Positions 1 to 8,800 of a stretch of 12,332 nucleotides of DNA are shown one piece after another. The notes under the pieces are model-generated. The model saw only the letters and a list, made by a program, of their open reading frames with translations. It ran no database searches and had not been told where the DNA came from. The position numbers were made by a program, and so were the translations under genes. The DNA lies in NCBI GenBank assembly GCA_002842135.1, contig PHCD01000056.1, forward strand, positions 1 to 12,332, written 5' to 3'. Within the stretch, counting starts at the first letter, position 1; each line of letters begins with the position of its first letter. This DNA is from Betaproteobacteria bacterium HGW-Betaproteobacteria-8 (lineage in GTDB: Bacteria > Pseudomonadota > Gammaproteobacteria > Burkholderiales > Methylophilaceae).

Positions 1-1
1 C

Positions 2-541
2 AAGGGCGTGGCCTATTGCCCGCACTGTGACGGTCCGTTGTTCAAGGGCAAGCCGGTCGCAGTAGTCGGCGGTGGTAACTCCGGTGTCGAGGCGGCGATA
101 GACCTGGCCGGTTTCGTCAGCCACGTCACGCTGCTGCAGTTCGACGACACCCTGAAGGCGGATGCCGTGTTGCAGAAGAAACTGTTCAGTCTGCCCAACG
201 TCAAGGTCATCTGCCAGGCACAGACCACCGAAGTGAATGGCGACGGTAGCAAGGTCAATGGCATCACTTATACCGACCGCGCCACCGGCAGTTCACATAC
301 CGTGGAAATCGCCGCCGTGTTCGTGCAGATCGGCCTGATTCCGAACACCGACTGGCTCAAGGGCACGATAGAACTGAGTCAGTACGGCGAGATCATCGTC
401 GATGACCACGGCATGACATCCGTGCCGGGCGTGTTTGCCGCAGGTGACGTGACGACGATCCCGTACAAGCAGATCGTCATTGCGCTGGGTGACGGCGCCA
501 AGGCATCCCTGGGCGCGTTTGATTACCTGATCCGGCAGTAA
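2..541 (+). CDS. ahpF: Alkyl hydroperoxide reductase subunit F, C-terminal part (5' end outside window)
   Basis: This is the NAD(P)H-dependent flavoprotein disulfide reductase that passes electrons to the peroxidase AhpC in cytoplasmic peroxide defence. The frame is already open at the left edge, so the start codon and the N-terminal thioredoxin-like domains are missing; about 179 C-terminal residues remain. Visible motifs are the redox-active CPHC disulfide near the left edge ([10 protein letters not shown]), the nucleotide-binding glycine motif [10 protein letters not shown] about 20 residues later, and the C-terminal FAD-contact segment [15 protein letters not shown] near the end. The text follows the well-known E. 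coli AhpF sequence closely through to the end ([15 protein letters not shown]), so the C-terminus is intact. The usual partner ahpC would lie to the left, outside the window. The gene converges on the sensor-kinase gene and ends about 20 bases before a strong terminator. Thioredoxin reductase is the nearest alternative, but the [11 protein letters not shown] and AQTTEV segments favour AhpF. Confidence 0.95.
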   Translation, partial: KGVAYCPHCDGPLFKGKPVAVVGGGNSGVEAAIDLAGFVSHVTLLQFDDTLKADAVLQKKLFSLPNVKVICQAQTTEVNGDGSKVNGITYTDRATGSSHTVEIAAVFVQIGLIPNTDWLKGTIELSQYGEIIVDDHGMTSVPGVFAAGDVTTIPYKQIVIALGDGAKASLGAFDYLIRQ

Positions 542-561
542 GCCGGCAGGCGTTGTAAATG

Positions 562-600
562 AAAACGGGGTTCAGTGAATTACACTAAACCCCGTTTTTT
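562..600. terminator. Bidirectional intrinsic terminator between ahpF and the kinase gene
   Basis: An 11-bp perfect stem (AAAACGGGGTT at 562-572 pairing with 588-598) continues, after one mismatch, into a 4-bp inner stem (574-577 with 583-586) closed by the loop AATTA. A run of six T follows on the + strand (595-600). On the - strand the lower stem also ends in four T. It can therefore stop ahpF transcripts from the left and the regulator-FecR-kinase operon from the right, which fits two converging genes about 120 bases apart. Confidence 0.9.
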
Positions 601-658
601 ATGGCGGATGATGTCAGTCATCTGCGTTGAATGATTGCGTAGCAAGTTGAAACAGTGA

Positions 659-3034
659 CTATATTGCATCAGCAGTTTGTTCTGCGTCGGTGTTATCCTG
701 ATTCGCGGGGACAAAAACCGGTATAAGTATATGGAAGGCGCTACCTGAGCCAGGTTTGCTCTGCACTTCAATGTTGCCTCCATGCCGTTTTATGATGGTC
801 TGCACAATCGCAAGGCCCAGGCCTGTGCCTTTGATGCCGGGGTGGCTTATTGCATGTATGCGGTTGAAAGGGTCGAATAAGCCGGCCTGTAGTTCAGGAG
901 CTATCCCGATACCGTGATCGATGACTGCAATGTCCCAGTGATCATTCTTGCCAGAGATGCTGCAAATGATTTCTGTGTCATCCGGACTGAATTTGATGGC
1001 ATTAATGACCAGGTTGGTGATGGCGCGTTTGAACAGTTGCCGATCTACCATGGTGTAAGCCGGAGTTTCGATAAACGTAGTTTTCAAGTGGATGTTGCGC
1101 ACGCGGCAAGATGCCCAAACTTCGTCTGCCACTTCAGACAGTAGATCGCATAGATCGACCTCTTCCATGCGGTATTCGGCGGATTTTGCGCGTGACAGAT
1201 TCATAAAGTCATCTGCGAGTTCCAATGCGTTGTCGGCATACTGCTCCAGTTGTAACATCAGCGGTTCGTTCGTCTCTGTGTTTTGCAGACGGCTCAATTC
1301 CAGCAGGGCGATGATGGAAGACAGTGGAGCGCGGATGTCATGCGTGATGAAGCGGAAAGCCTCCTCCCTATCGCGTTCTGCCTGGCGTAAGGCGCTGATG
1401 TCGATCAAGCTCAGAATCCAGCCGACATGCAACTTGTCTGCGTTCATGATGGGGACGCATTTCAGGATCAGATCACGGCCCTGGTTGTCTCTGGCTTCAC
1501 TTTCCACCGTATGCAGGTCATTAGTGATGAATTTGTCGGTAATCAAGGCAGGTTCGTATTCATTCGGCCTGACATCCGCTATCAATGCCGGAAAATACCG
1601 GTTCAATAGCAATTCAGTGTCGGAAATATTGAAATGTTGTGCTGCCGACTGATTGGCGAACCGGATGAAGCCATCGGTGTCGCTGATGATGGTCGGATAC
1701 GGCAATTTGTCCAGGCTGGTGAGGATAAATAGATGCAGGTTCTGCAGTTGCTGACGGGCGCCTTCCAGCGCGGCTATGCGTCGATCGAGGAAGTCTCGTG
1801 CCAGCGGTTTGTTCGCAGTAAAGGGGATGTGTCGGCCCTGTTGCAACGATTCATATTCAACCATCAGAAAACGGGTGACGGTATTCAGTCTGTGCCAGCT
1901 CCAGAGTGGATAGATGGCGGATAATCCGAGAATTCCAGCTGAAGGTGCGAAAAGAATTCCGGTAAAACCGGCCAGGTAAAAAGTGCCGAGGACTGATGTC
2001 AAAGCCAGAAGTATGGTAAGTAGCAGTGCGAAGAATGGGCTCAGCAGCATGAAGCCAATCAGTGAAATGCTCACAAAGAGCAAGTTGAAAATGGCATTCT
2101 GAGTATCGCTGGCAGGCTGGAGGGTAATGCCTGTCACCATGGCATCAGTTACGTTGGCAAGAATCTCCACACCGGGCATAAGCACAGAATTATCGGTAGC
2201 CGGAGTAGCGTACTGGTCGCCGACACTGGTTGCAGTCGCACCTATCAGCACATATTTGTTGCTGAAAGTACCCTTGGGTAGAACTCCGCGTATCACGTCG
2301 ATGTAGGAAATGCGTTCAAAATGTCCGACCGGGCCTGCATAGGGAATGGTCATGAGGTTCTGTTGTTGCCAAAGTACAGGGCTGGCGTCAGTGGAGTGCG
2401 TAGCAGACAATGCCGAGCTGGTTGAATTATCACCGTCGACATCGAGCAAAACTTTGCTTAACTGGTGCAAGGTTTGCCCATCGGCCTGCGCCAGTAAATA
2501 GGTGCTGCGAACGACACCATCATTGTCTACTTTCAGGTGGGGTTGTCCCAACCCGGCAGCATGTTCAGCTATCGGAGCCAGAGGGGTCATAATCTGATGT
2601 CTGGCACCAAACGATTGAATGAAAACCGGTAACACCACCGGACCATTACGTTTGATCGACGCTGCAAGCAAGGTGTCGTCATTGTGGTGGGTAAGATCCG
2701 GCTCGGTGAACAGCACATCCAGACCGATGGCCTTGGGATTGTCCGCGCCTATTCTATCCAGTAATTCTGCATGTACTGCACGACGCCATGGCCAGCGGCC
2801 CAGTGCTGCAATGCTTTTATCATCGATGGCAACGATGATGATATCGCCGGTGGGATCTCGTTCCTGGTTGGCAATAACGAGATCCTGAATCAGATGATTA
2901 AGTTTCAGCAACCGTTCTTGCGGAGAGAGAAAAATAACGATGATGAGCACGCCTATGGAGATAGGTGCCCATAAGTTAATTTGCCAAAGAAAACCGGGAA
3001 TCAGCCTGGATGCGGGCTGTTTATGATTAATCAT
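659..3034 (-). CDS. CHASE2-PAS sensor histidine kinase
   Basis: This is a membrane histidine kinase of 791 residues, the likely partner of the OmpR-type regulator two genes upstream. The domain order is: one N-terminal membrane segment (about 22-37); a periplasmic CHASE2 domain (about 40-310; IIIVAIDDKSIAALGRWPW, GLDVLFTEPD and YVLIGATATS are typical of the family); three closely packed membrane helices (about 314-380); a short helical linker; a PAS domain (about 435-545); a HisKA dimerisation domain with phospho-acceptor His565 (FITHDIRAPLSS); and a complete HATPase_c domain with N box (Asn678 in NLVINAIKFSP), G1 box (DHGIGIA, 706-712) and G2 box (GTGLGLA, 736-742). All catalytic motifs are intact, so it should be active. 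The ATG is the first possible start: an in-frame TGA lies three codons upstream. The ribosome site is weak. It is the last gene of the operon, 72 bases after the FecR gene, and ends at the shared terminator. The ligand is unknown. Confidence 0.93.
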   Translation of the reverse strand: MINHKQPASRLIPGFLWQINLWAPISIGVLIIVIFLSPQERLLKLNHLIQDLVIANQERDPTGDIIIVAIDDKSIAALGRWPWRRAVHAELLDRIGADNPKAIGLDVLFTEPDLTHHNDDTLLAASIKRNGPVVLPVFIQSFGARHQIMTPLAPIAEHAAGLGQPHLKVDNDGVVRSTYLLAQADGQTLHQLSKVLLDVDGDNSTSSALSATHSTDASPVLWQQQNLMTIPYAGPVGHFERISYIDVIRGVLPKGTFSNKYVLIGATATSVGDQYATPATDNSVLMPGVEILANVTDAMVTGITLQPASDTQNAIFNLLFVSISLIGFMLLSPFFALLLTILLALTSVLGTFYLAGFTGILFAPSAGILGLSAIYPLWSWHRLNTVTRFLMVEYESLQQGRHIPFTANKPLARDFLDRRIAALEGARQQLQNLHLFILTSLDKLPYPTIISDTDGFIRFANQSAAQHFNISDTELLLNRYFPALIADVRPNEYEPALITDKFITNDLHTVESEARDNQGRDLILKCVPIMNADKLHVGWILSLIDISALRQAERDREEAFRFITHDIRAPLSSIIALLELSRLQNTETNEPLMLQLEQYADNALELADDFMNLSRAKSAEYRMEEVDLCDLLSEVADEVWASCRVRNIHLKTTFIETPAYTMVDRQLFKRAITNLVINAIKFSPDDTEIICSISGKNDHWDIAVIDHGIGIAPELQAGLFDPFNRIHAISHPGIKGTGLGLAIVQTIIKRHGGNIEVQSKPGSGSAFHILIPVFVPANQDNTDAEQTADAI

Positions 3035-3106
3035 TGGCTTTCAGGATGGACAACCGGCGGGTGTGACAATGTTGAACTGAACGGCAGGGTCATGGATGAT
3101 TGTTGG

Positions 3107-4795
3107 TTAATATTTGGGTTTGTCGGCCCATGTGCGTTCTACCGTATCCTCCACGGGCTTGATCGTTACGATGCGTGGCGTCGAGTGTGCTGTAGTGAAG
3201 TTGTCAATGTCCGTGGCCTGAATCCGTATGTAATAGCTTCCGGGAGACAGGTTATCCAGCGATATGAATTGATCCTGCAAGGCCTGCTCGCCAACGATGC
3301 TGGAAAAATCCTCATCACGGCTGATTTGCGCCGAGAAACTCAGGTTTCTGTTGTCCACCCAGAATGCGCCAGAAGGTATCTGGAAGTTACTGGCACTGGT
3401 TGAATCGATTACTTCAAATTGTGCCGGTTCGCTGAAAGGTCCTTGTTTATGCTGGCCGTCGGCGGCAGATGTAATGGCTGCTGTACGCCAGAAATAACGG
3501 CCATTTTCCAGGTCTGTGGCGGTATGGCCGCAGGCATCCTGATGTACCGCATCGACGATAGCAGAAGAAAAGTCCTGCGATCTGGAGACCTGAAGCCGAT
3601 AGGCTGATGCACCCAGCACTTGGGTGCACAACAAATCGACTTTATTTCCGGTGATCTGGTGATTTGCGGGGGCAAGATAAAAAGGAAAGACAGGTTGCGC
3701 CTTGATGCTGATGCCATGCACCTTTTCAAAGCCGATGATGCCTTCCATATCCACGGCGCGAACACCGACAATGTACTCACCATCTTCGAGGCCGGTGAGT
3801 TTGACAAGCGGTGTTTCGGATTCGATATTGGCGACTACTTGCTGCATATCGTTATCCGATGCCAGGCGCACTTGGTAGGATGCAGCATTTTCCAGTTCTG
3901 GCCAGTCGATGACCAGATAATCAGCATCGGTGAAACGTGCTGGTAGCATCGATAAATCTGCTGCTGCCAGCAACGGTCTGATTTCTCCCAGTTTGCCATT
4001 TTGGCCGACTCGCAATCCTTTGCCGAATTGCAAAAGTTTTTGCTGCCCTCGGCGTTTGTTTTTCAGGTTTTGCCTGACAGCGATGCTGCCTTCGGTAACG
4101 CCGCTGGCAGTGGCCGTGTCTGAAGCTGATACATCGAAACGTGTGCCACGAGCGGCAGCAACGGCTTGTGGCGTAATCACTTCGAAGTGATTGGCTTTGT
4201 TTTTGTTTGCAGTGTTGGCCGGTGTGACCGAGATATCGAGATTGCCCTGTTCCAGAACGATGACGCGGTTTCCCGGTTTGGAGCCGTGCGAGTCTCTGTA
4301 TCGTTGTATTTGCAACAATGAGTCGGAAAGTACCCGCATAATGGAGCCGTCATCGAATTGCAGCGACAGGTAACTGTCGTTGCCGACGCTTACCTTGTCA
4401 TTTTCGCGCAGCTGATCACCGATCTCGAGAGGGGTTGCGGGGTTGTTGTCAGCCACACGGTGGACATCGCCAAGCGCAAAGATCACATGAATACCGGGAA
4501 GATCCAAGGGCGGGATGCGCAGTTCGGAACCGGGCCGCAGGCGTTTTGGATTCTTGATGTTGTTGTATTGCAAAAATGCCGGCCACATCGTTGCGTCGTC
4601 CAGATACCTGACTGCCAGATCGTACAGCGTGTCGCCCTCTACTACTTGATGTATAGGCAGACTGCCGCGTTCTGCATTGAGGGGTCCCTCCTCAGCAAAA
4701 GCGTCATTTGCGATCCACAGACCGGCAAGCAGGACAAGCAGTTGTTTTTTTCGGTTAAAAAAAGATGAATCCAATAACGTTTTAAGCATGGCCAT
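3107..4795 (-). CDS. Secreted LysM-FecR domain protein with Fn3-like repeats
   Basis: A predicted periplasmic protein of 562 residues. Numbered from the chosen ATG, it has a signal peptide (hydrophobic KQLLVLLAGLWIANDAFA ending near residue 34), a LysM peptidoglycan-binding motif (about 48-96; HQVVEGDTLYDLAVRYL then LRPGSELRIPP), a FecR domain (about 107-260; FDDGSIMRVLSDS and ITPQAVAAARGTRFDVS are characteristic), then three fibronectin-III-like beta modules (about 290-365, 372-462, 470-548). There is no cytoplasmic helix or FecI neighbour, so it is not a classical anti-sigma FecR; the FecR fold probably acts as a periplasmic ligand or scaffold. A longer frame opens at a TTG (4837) but has no ribosome site. 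The ATG at 4795 follows AAGAGG by 4 bases, and a second ATG at 4789 follows it by 10 bases; either could be used. It lies between the regulator (58 bases) and the kinase (72 bases). A role in feeding the CHASE2 sensor is inference from gene order. Confidence 0.9.
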   Translation of the reverse strand: MAMLKTLLDSSFFNRKKQLLVLLAGLWIANDAFAEEGPLNAERGSLPIHQVVEGDTLYDLAVRYLDDATMWPAFLQYNNIKNPKRLRPGSELRIPPLDLPGIHVIFALGDVHRVADNNPATPLEIGDQLRENDKVSVGNDSYLSLQFDDGSIMRVLSDSLLQIQRYRDSHGSKPGNRVIVLEQGNLDISVTPANTANKNKANHFEVITPQAVAAARGTRFDVSASDTATASGVTEGSIAVRQNLKNKRRGQQKLLQFGKGLRVGQNGKLGEIRPLLAAADLSMLPARFTDADYLVIDWPELENAASYQVRLASDNDMQQVVANIESETPLVKLTGLEDGEYIVGVRAVDMEGIIGFEKVHGISIKAQPVFPFYLAPANHQITGNKVDLLCTQVLGASAYRLQVSRSQDFSSAIVDAVHQDACGHTATDLENGRYFWRTAAITSAADGQHKQGPFSEPAQFEVIDSTSASNFQIPSGAFWVDNRNLSFSAQISRDEDFSSIVGEQALQDQFISLDNLSPGSYYIRIQATDIDNFTTAHSTPRIVTIKPVEDTVERTWADKPKY

Positions 4796-4799
4796 GACG

Positions 4800-4805
4800 C
4801 CTCTT
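4800..4805 (-). promoter_or_regulatory. Ribosome binding site of the LysM-FecR gene
   Basis: AAGAGG on the - strand lies 4 bases before the ATG at 4795 and 10 bases before the in-frame ATG at 4789. It excludes the upstream TTG at 4837 as the start and leaves the two ATGs, two codons apart, as alternatives. Confidence 0.6.
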
Positions 4806-4853
4806 TGGTTGATTCGGTTTGATTGTCCAATCCCCAATAGTAATGTTTTCTTG

Positions 4854-5546
4854 TTAGTCGGAGGCTACTGTCACCAGGCGATAACCGATACCGTATACGG
4901 AAATGAGGTGGTAGCCATTTTCCGGTTGTAAGTATAGCTTCTTGCGGATAGCTGAAATGTGCGTATCGAGAGAACGCGAGTTGACCGCAGAAGACTGTGT
5001 TCCCCAGATTTCTTCCTGCAAATGCTGCCTCGAAAGCAAGCGTCCCTGATTCTGAAACAGGAACAGGGCAAGCTCAAACTTTTTATTCTTCAGCTTGATG
5101 GACTGCCCCCTGTATTCGACTGAGGTGCTCTCCGGGATAAAGGTATATTCGCCCCACTGAAGGTCATGTGGAATACGGCTTTCCCATGACCGTCGAATGA
5201 GTGCTTTTACACGTGCCAGCAGCTCACCAACACGCACGGGCTTTGACATGAAGTCATCGGCACCTACCGATAAACCGTAAACCAGGTCATGTTCGTCGCG
5301 ACGGTTTGTCACCAACAAAATGGGAATTGGCTCCTTATTATCGTTGCGCACCCGTTTAATAATCTCCACGCCAGTGATATCCGGAAGCTCCCAATCCAGA
5401 ATCAGGAAGTCGAAACTTTCACGGCGCAGGGATTTAATCAGCAGTTCTCCATTGAGAAATGTATGACATTCATGACCGATATGGCGGATTGATTTTTCGA
5501 TCAATTCAAGCGCCGAAACATCGTCATCCACAACCGCGAATCTCAT
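4854..5546 (-). CDS. OmpR/PhoB-family response regulator
   Basis: A two-component DNA-binding regulator of 230 residues. The N-terminal receiver domain (about 1-118) has the acidic pocket VVDDD, the phospho-acceptor Asp in LILDWELPD (about residue 51), the switch Thr in ILLVT and the conserved Lys in DDFMSKPV (about 102). The C-terminal winged helix (about 128-228) ends with the recognition-helix and wing text SRSLDTHISAIRKKL and GIGYRLV typical of OmpR/PhoB proteins. The frame extends two codons further to a TTG at 5552, but AGAGAG ends directly against it, whereas the ATG at 5546 has a 7-base spacing, so the ATG is chosen. It is the first gene of the operon, followed by the LysM-FecR protein and the CHASE2 kinase, which is its probable phosphate donor. 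OmpR-type regulators bind tandem direct repeats, and such a repeat lies about 105 bases upstream. Its targets are not shown by the sequence alone. Confidence 0.95.
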   Translation of the reverse strand: MRFAVVDDDVSALELIEKSIRHIGHECHTFLNGELLIKSLRRESFDFLILDWELPDITGVEIIKRVRNDNKEPIPILLVTNRRDEHDLVYGLSVGADDFMSKPVRVGELLARVKALIRRSWESRIPHDLQWGEYTFIPESTSVEYRGQSIKLKNKKFELALFLFQNQGRLLSRQHLQEEIWGTQSSAVNSRSLDTHISAIRKKLYLQPENGYHLISVYGIGYRLVTVASD

Positions 5547-5553
5547 TTGCAAT

Positions 5554-5559
5554 CTCTCT
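5554..5559 (-). promoter_or_regulatory. Ribosome binding site of the response regulator gene
   Basis: AGAGAG on the - strand stands 7 bases before the ATG at 5546. The competing TTG at 5552 begins directly after it and so has no room for initiation. This site decides the start codon. Confidence 0.6.
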
Positions 5560-5594
5560 GTAGCCTGTTTTCAACAGTGCTTATCAAGCTCCCG

Positions 5595-5600
5595 CTTATA
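5595..5600 (-). promoter_or_regulatory. Possible -10 box of the signalling operon
   Basis: On the - strand the bases read TGTATAAG, with a TATAAG hexamer close to the sigma-70 -10 consensus about 50 bases before the regulator start. The position 17 bases upstream (GCATGT) does not resemble a -35 box, as would fit a promoter that needs an activator. This is a weak call from pattern alone. Confidence 0.3.
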
Positions 5601-5650
5601 CAGTTAACTTAATTAGTACATGCAGATGTTAGCGCGAATGCCGGGATTGG

Positions 5651-5670
5651 ATTGTCAACAATTGTCAACT
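5651..5670. repeat. 10-bp tandem direct repeat, candidate OmpR-type operator
   Basis: ATTGTCAAC occurs twice with an exact 10-base period (5651-5659 and 5661-5669); read on the - strand it is GTTGACAAT twice. Same-face direct repeats spaced by about one helical turn are the normal binding arrangement for OmpR/PhoB-type dimers. It lies about 105 bases upstream of the regulator gene and about 160 bases upstream of the giant gene, so one site could serve both. Binding by the encoded regulator is inference. Confidence 0.5.
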
Positions 5671-5747
5671 TTATATACCCGTTCCATCAATAGGGACATA
5701 GTTTCGCACGTTTCGTGGGCATTTGCTTGAGGTATATGCCTGCCAAT

Positions 5748-5812
5748 TGAGTGATTGTGGGAGTAACAGTCTGATTTTGTGGGGATATCCATCGACTGGT
5801 AATGAGTGATTG
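5748..5812 (+). repeat. Pair of 10-bp direct repeats (TGAGTGATTG)
   Basis: TGAGTGATTG occurs at 5748-5757 and again at 5803-5812, a 55-base offset (about five helical turns). Both copies lie just upstream of the giant surface-protein gene. They may be binding sites for a regulator of that gene, or may be chance; nothing else in the sequence decides this. Confidence 0.3.
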
Positions 5813-5829
5813 CTCGCTGTTCATAGGGG

Positions 5830-8800
5830 ATGTTGCAAGTGTTGATTCCAATGATTTTTGGTTTTATGTCCGGTTGTGGACGAGTGTTAAGTTGTAGTGC
5901 GGAATCCTTTAAGAAAAATACGCATGTAGTCCGAAAAATACAGTTCCATACGCGCGCGGCTTTGCGTCGGCTGCTCAGTCTATGTGTATGTATCGGATGG
6001 CTGGCACCCGCCCTTGCATTTGCCGGCGTTGACTTGGTGGTTAATACGTCGGATTCACCGGATCCGCTGCCAGCCGGCGGAGTCGTGACTTACACAGTGA
6101 CTGTCGCCAATAACGGTAATGTGGACGCGACAGGTGTGATTTCCTCGCATTCCGTTCCGGCAAATTTGGAATATCTGGGTTTCAGTGGAGCGGGTATCAA
6201 TTGTACCGGCATGGCGGTCAATAGCCCGGGGCCAGGGACGCTTACCTGTACACATCCTGATCTTGAAAACACAACAGGCGAGTCCACTTTGACAGTGGAT
6301 TTGCGTACTTCGGCACAGGGCACACTCATATTTGGTGCAACGGCCAGTTCAACTGAAGCCGACGATGACCCCACCAACAATACCGACGATGAGCAGACTA
6401 CCGTCAATCTGGGGGCGAATGTTTCTATCAGCAAAACGCCTGTTGTCGACACGGTTTCTGCGGGTGCGCCATTTGTCTGGACTCTGGAGGTCGGTAATGC
6501 CGGACCTCACTCTGCAACGGTCTTACGTATAGAAGATCCGGTACCTTCAGGTTTTAATGTGACCAGTCTGCCGGCTGGTTGTGCCAATAATGCCGGTACG
6601 ATTGTTTGTGATATCACCGGTCCGATCGCGGCCGGGGGAACACATCTTGTCGGCAATATTTCAGGCGTGATCAGTGCGGCCGGCGGTTCTACGGTGACGA
6701 ACACCGCCACCGTCGATCTTGGTCCGACTGCCACCGTATCTGATCCTGCGGACCCGGACATTGCTGACAATACGGCTATTTCCAATATCAGCGTGACCCC
6801 CGGTTCTGATTTGCGGATTGGCAAAACGCGCAGCATTGCCGGCAACTTCACTGTCGGCGATAGCTTTAATTTTATTCTTGCTCCCAGTTATACCGGCGAC
6901 TCGCCAACCAACATTACGGTGACGGATGTCGTCCCGTCCAATTACACGATAGGGGCAGTCGCTGCGTCGCAGAATGGCTGGAGCTGCAATGTGGCTGGCC
7001 AGATTGTGACTTGTACCAAGCCGTCTGGCGGCATAGCTGGCCTGAACCAGCCATTGGGCAACATCACGATACCCGTGACGGTCGCAAGTGCCGGCAGCAA
7101 TGTAGCAAATACGGCGAGCATCTCGGCTGCGGGTCCGTCAGATCCGGTTCCCGGTAACAATCAGGCCACGGACGGCGGCGTCAATCTGCTTGATCCCAGG
7201 ATCGATCTCGGCGTCAGTAAAACCGGCCCCAACCCGGCTCTGGTGGTGGCGGGCGTACCGTTCAATTTCACTATACGCGCCGCAAACAGCGGCACTACGG
7301 ATTTCGTCGGCGAACTTGTGCTGACTGACACATTGCCGGCAGGCATGACAGTGACCGCTTACACGCTGAACGGCTGGTCATGTTCGCCTGCGGTACCGAC
7401 TACCGGACCGATAACCTGTACGCGCACTTATACGTCCGGCGCGCCGCTGGCTGCCGGCGCCAGCACGCCCAATGTCGTCATGACGGCCACGGTCAATACG
7501 ACAGGCACAATGAGCAATAGCGTGTCACTCATGCCGAATTGCGATCCTGCGCACATCGTAGACGGGTGTGGCGAAAGCGATCTCGCCTCCTACGCAGTCA
7601 CTAGCAGCGTGAGTACGGATTCTGCTGATATTAGCGTGCTGAAAACCGTCGACTTGCCTAGCGTGCCAGCTGGTGATGTGCTGACCTATACGCTGGAAAT
7701 CGTCAACGATGGACCGACTGTATCGAATAATGTTGTTCTGAACGATACGTTGCAGAGTTTGATCAACAACGCAGTCGGCGCCACCGGTGCGGGTTACATC
7801 GGCCATACCATCACTCCAGGCAGTGCGACCGGCGGGGCATGTAATACCTCGGCTTCCGGTGGGAACGGGCGCCAGCTGACCTGTAATTTCACGACAATTC
7901 CGCTATGTACGCAGGGTGTGGATTGCCCCCGGGTGGAGGTGCAGGTGCGCCCCGGCGGCAATGGCGGTTCGCGCGTCAATTCTGTGAATGTCGTATCCAA
8001 CGGCACGGCTGATCCTGATCACACAAATGAAACGGCCAGTGTTACCAGCAATATTGAGCCGCGTGCAGATATCACGGTCACCAAGAATGCCAATCCTAAC
8101 AGCGTGCCAGCCGGACAGAATCTGACCTACGTCATTGCTACGCCCAACAACGGGCCGAGCCATGCCGACGATGTTGTGATTACCGATATCCTGCCGCTGG
8201 ATGTCACCTTTGTTTCCGCCAGTCCATCTGCAGGCTCCTGCTCGACCACGCCGGGAGTCAATGTCACGACCACGCCGGCGAATCGTACCATCGGCTGTAA
8301 TCTTGGCTCGGTCAATAATGGCGCACAGCAAACTGTGACAGTCATCGTGCGTCCCAACACGGCACTGTACGGTACCACCATCACCAATGACGTGAGCGTG
8401 GCTACCTCTACGATAGAGACCGATGCGAGCAACAACACGGCAACGGTAAATGCGAACGTGACGGAGCCTGCACTCGACCTGGTGTTGAACAAGGACGATT
8501 CGGTGGATCCGGTAGCAGTCGGCGATAACACCGTTTATACCGTGACGGTCAACAATGCAGGTCCGTCTGCAGCTGAAAATGTAGTGGTCACCGATACCCT
8601 GCCAGCTTCGGGTCTTTCGTTCCAGTCCGTTGTCAGCAGTTCCGGCAGTTGCCCGACACAGCCTGCTGTCGATGCGGTTGGCGGTACGATCGAATGTGCC
8701 CTTGGCAATATCCCGCCGGGTGCGACGCGAACGGTCACTGTTACCATGACGGCCCTGGCGAAGGGAGTGGTGACCAACAATGCTTCGGTAACCTCTACCG

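Larger units (their letters stand above)
5547..5829. promoter_or_regulatory. Divergent intergenic control region
   Basis: These 283 bases separate the signalling operon (leftward) from the giant surface-protein gene (rightward), so promoters for both should lie here. It is visibly richer in A+T than the flanking coding DNA and holds no convincing small gene. It contains the tandem repeat at 5651-5670, a -10-like box for the operon at 5595-5600, and a second direct repeat (5748-5757 and 5803-5812). A possible rightward promoter is TTGTCA (5652-5657) with a 16-base spacer to TATACC (5674-5679), which would overlap the tandem repeat. No good match to both sigma-70 boxes with normal spacing was found for the leftward operon. 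Confidence 0.6.

Noticed and set aside
914..2974. Several + strand open frames inside the kinase gene
   Set aside because: They are opposite to a kinase gene with complete, ordered domains; their products resemble no family and have no ribosome sites.
4796..4837. TTG at 4837 as start of the LysM-FecR gene
   Set aside because: No ribosome site precedes it, and it would add a polar extension ahead of an otherwise normal signal peptide, whereas AAGAGG precedes the ATGs at 4795 and 4789.
3107..5546. Classical FecIRA cell-surface signalling locus
   Set aside because: There is no ECF sigma factor and no TonB-dependent receptor, and the FecR-domain protein has a signal peptide instead of a cytoplasmic anti-sigma segment. 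The partner genes are a two-component pair.
5653..5668. The two TTGACA hexamers on the - strand as -35 boxes of the operon promoter
   Set aside because: At 17 bases spacing the downstream hexamers are GCGCTA or CCCGGC, which are not -10 boxes; the nearest candidate, TAACAT, is 21 bases away. The hexamers are better explained as part of the tandem repeat.
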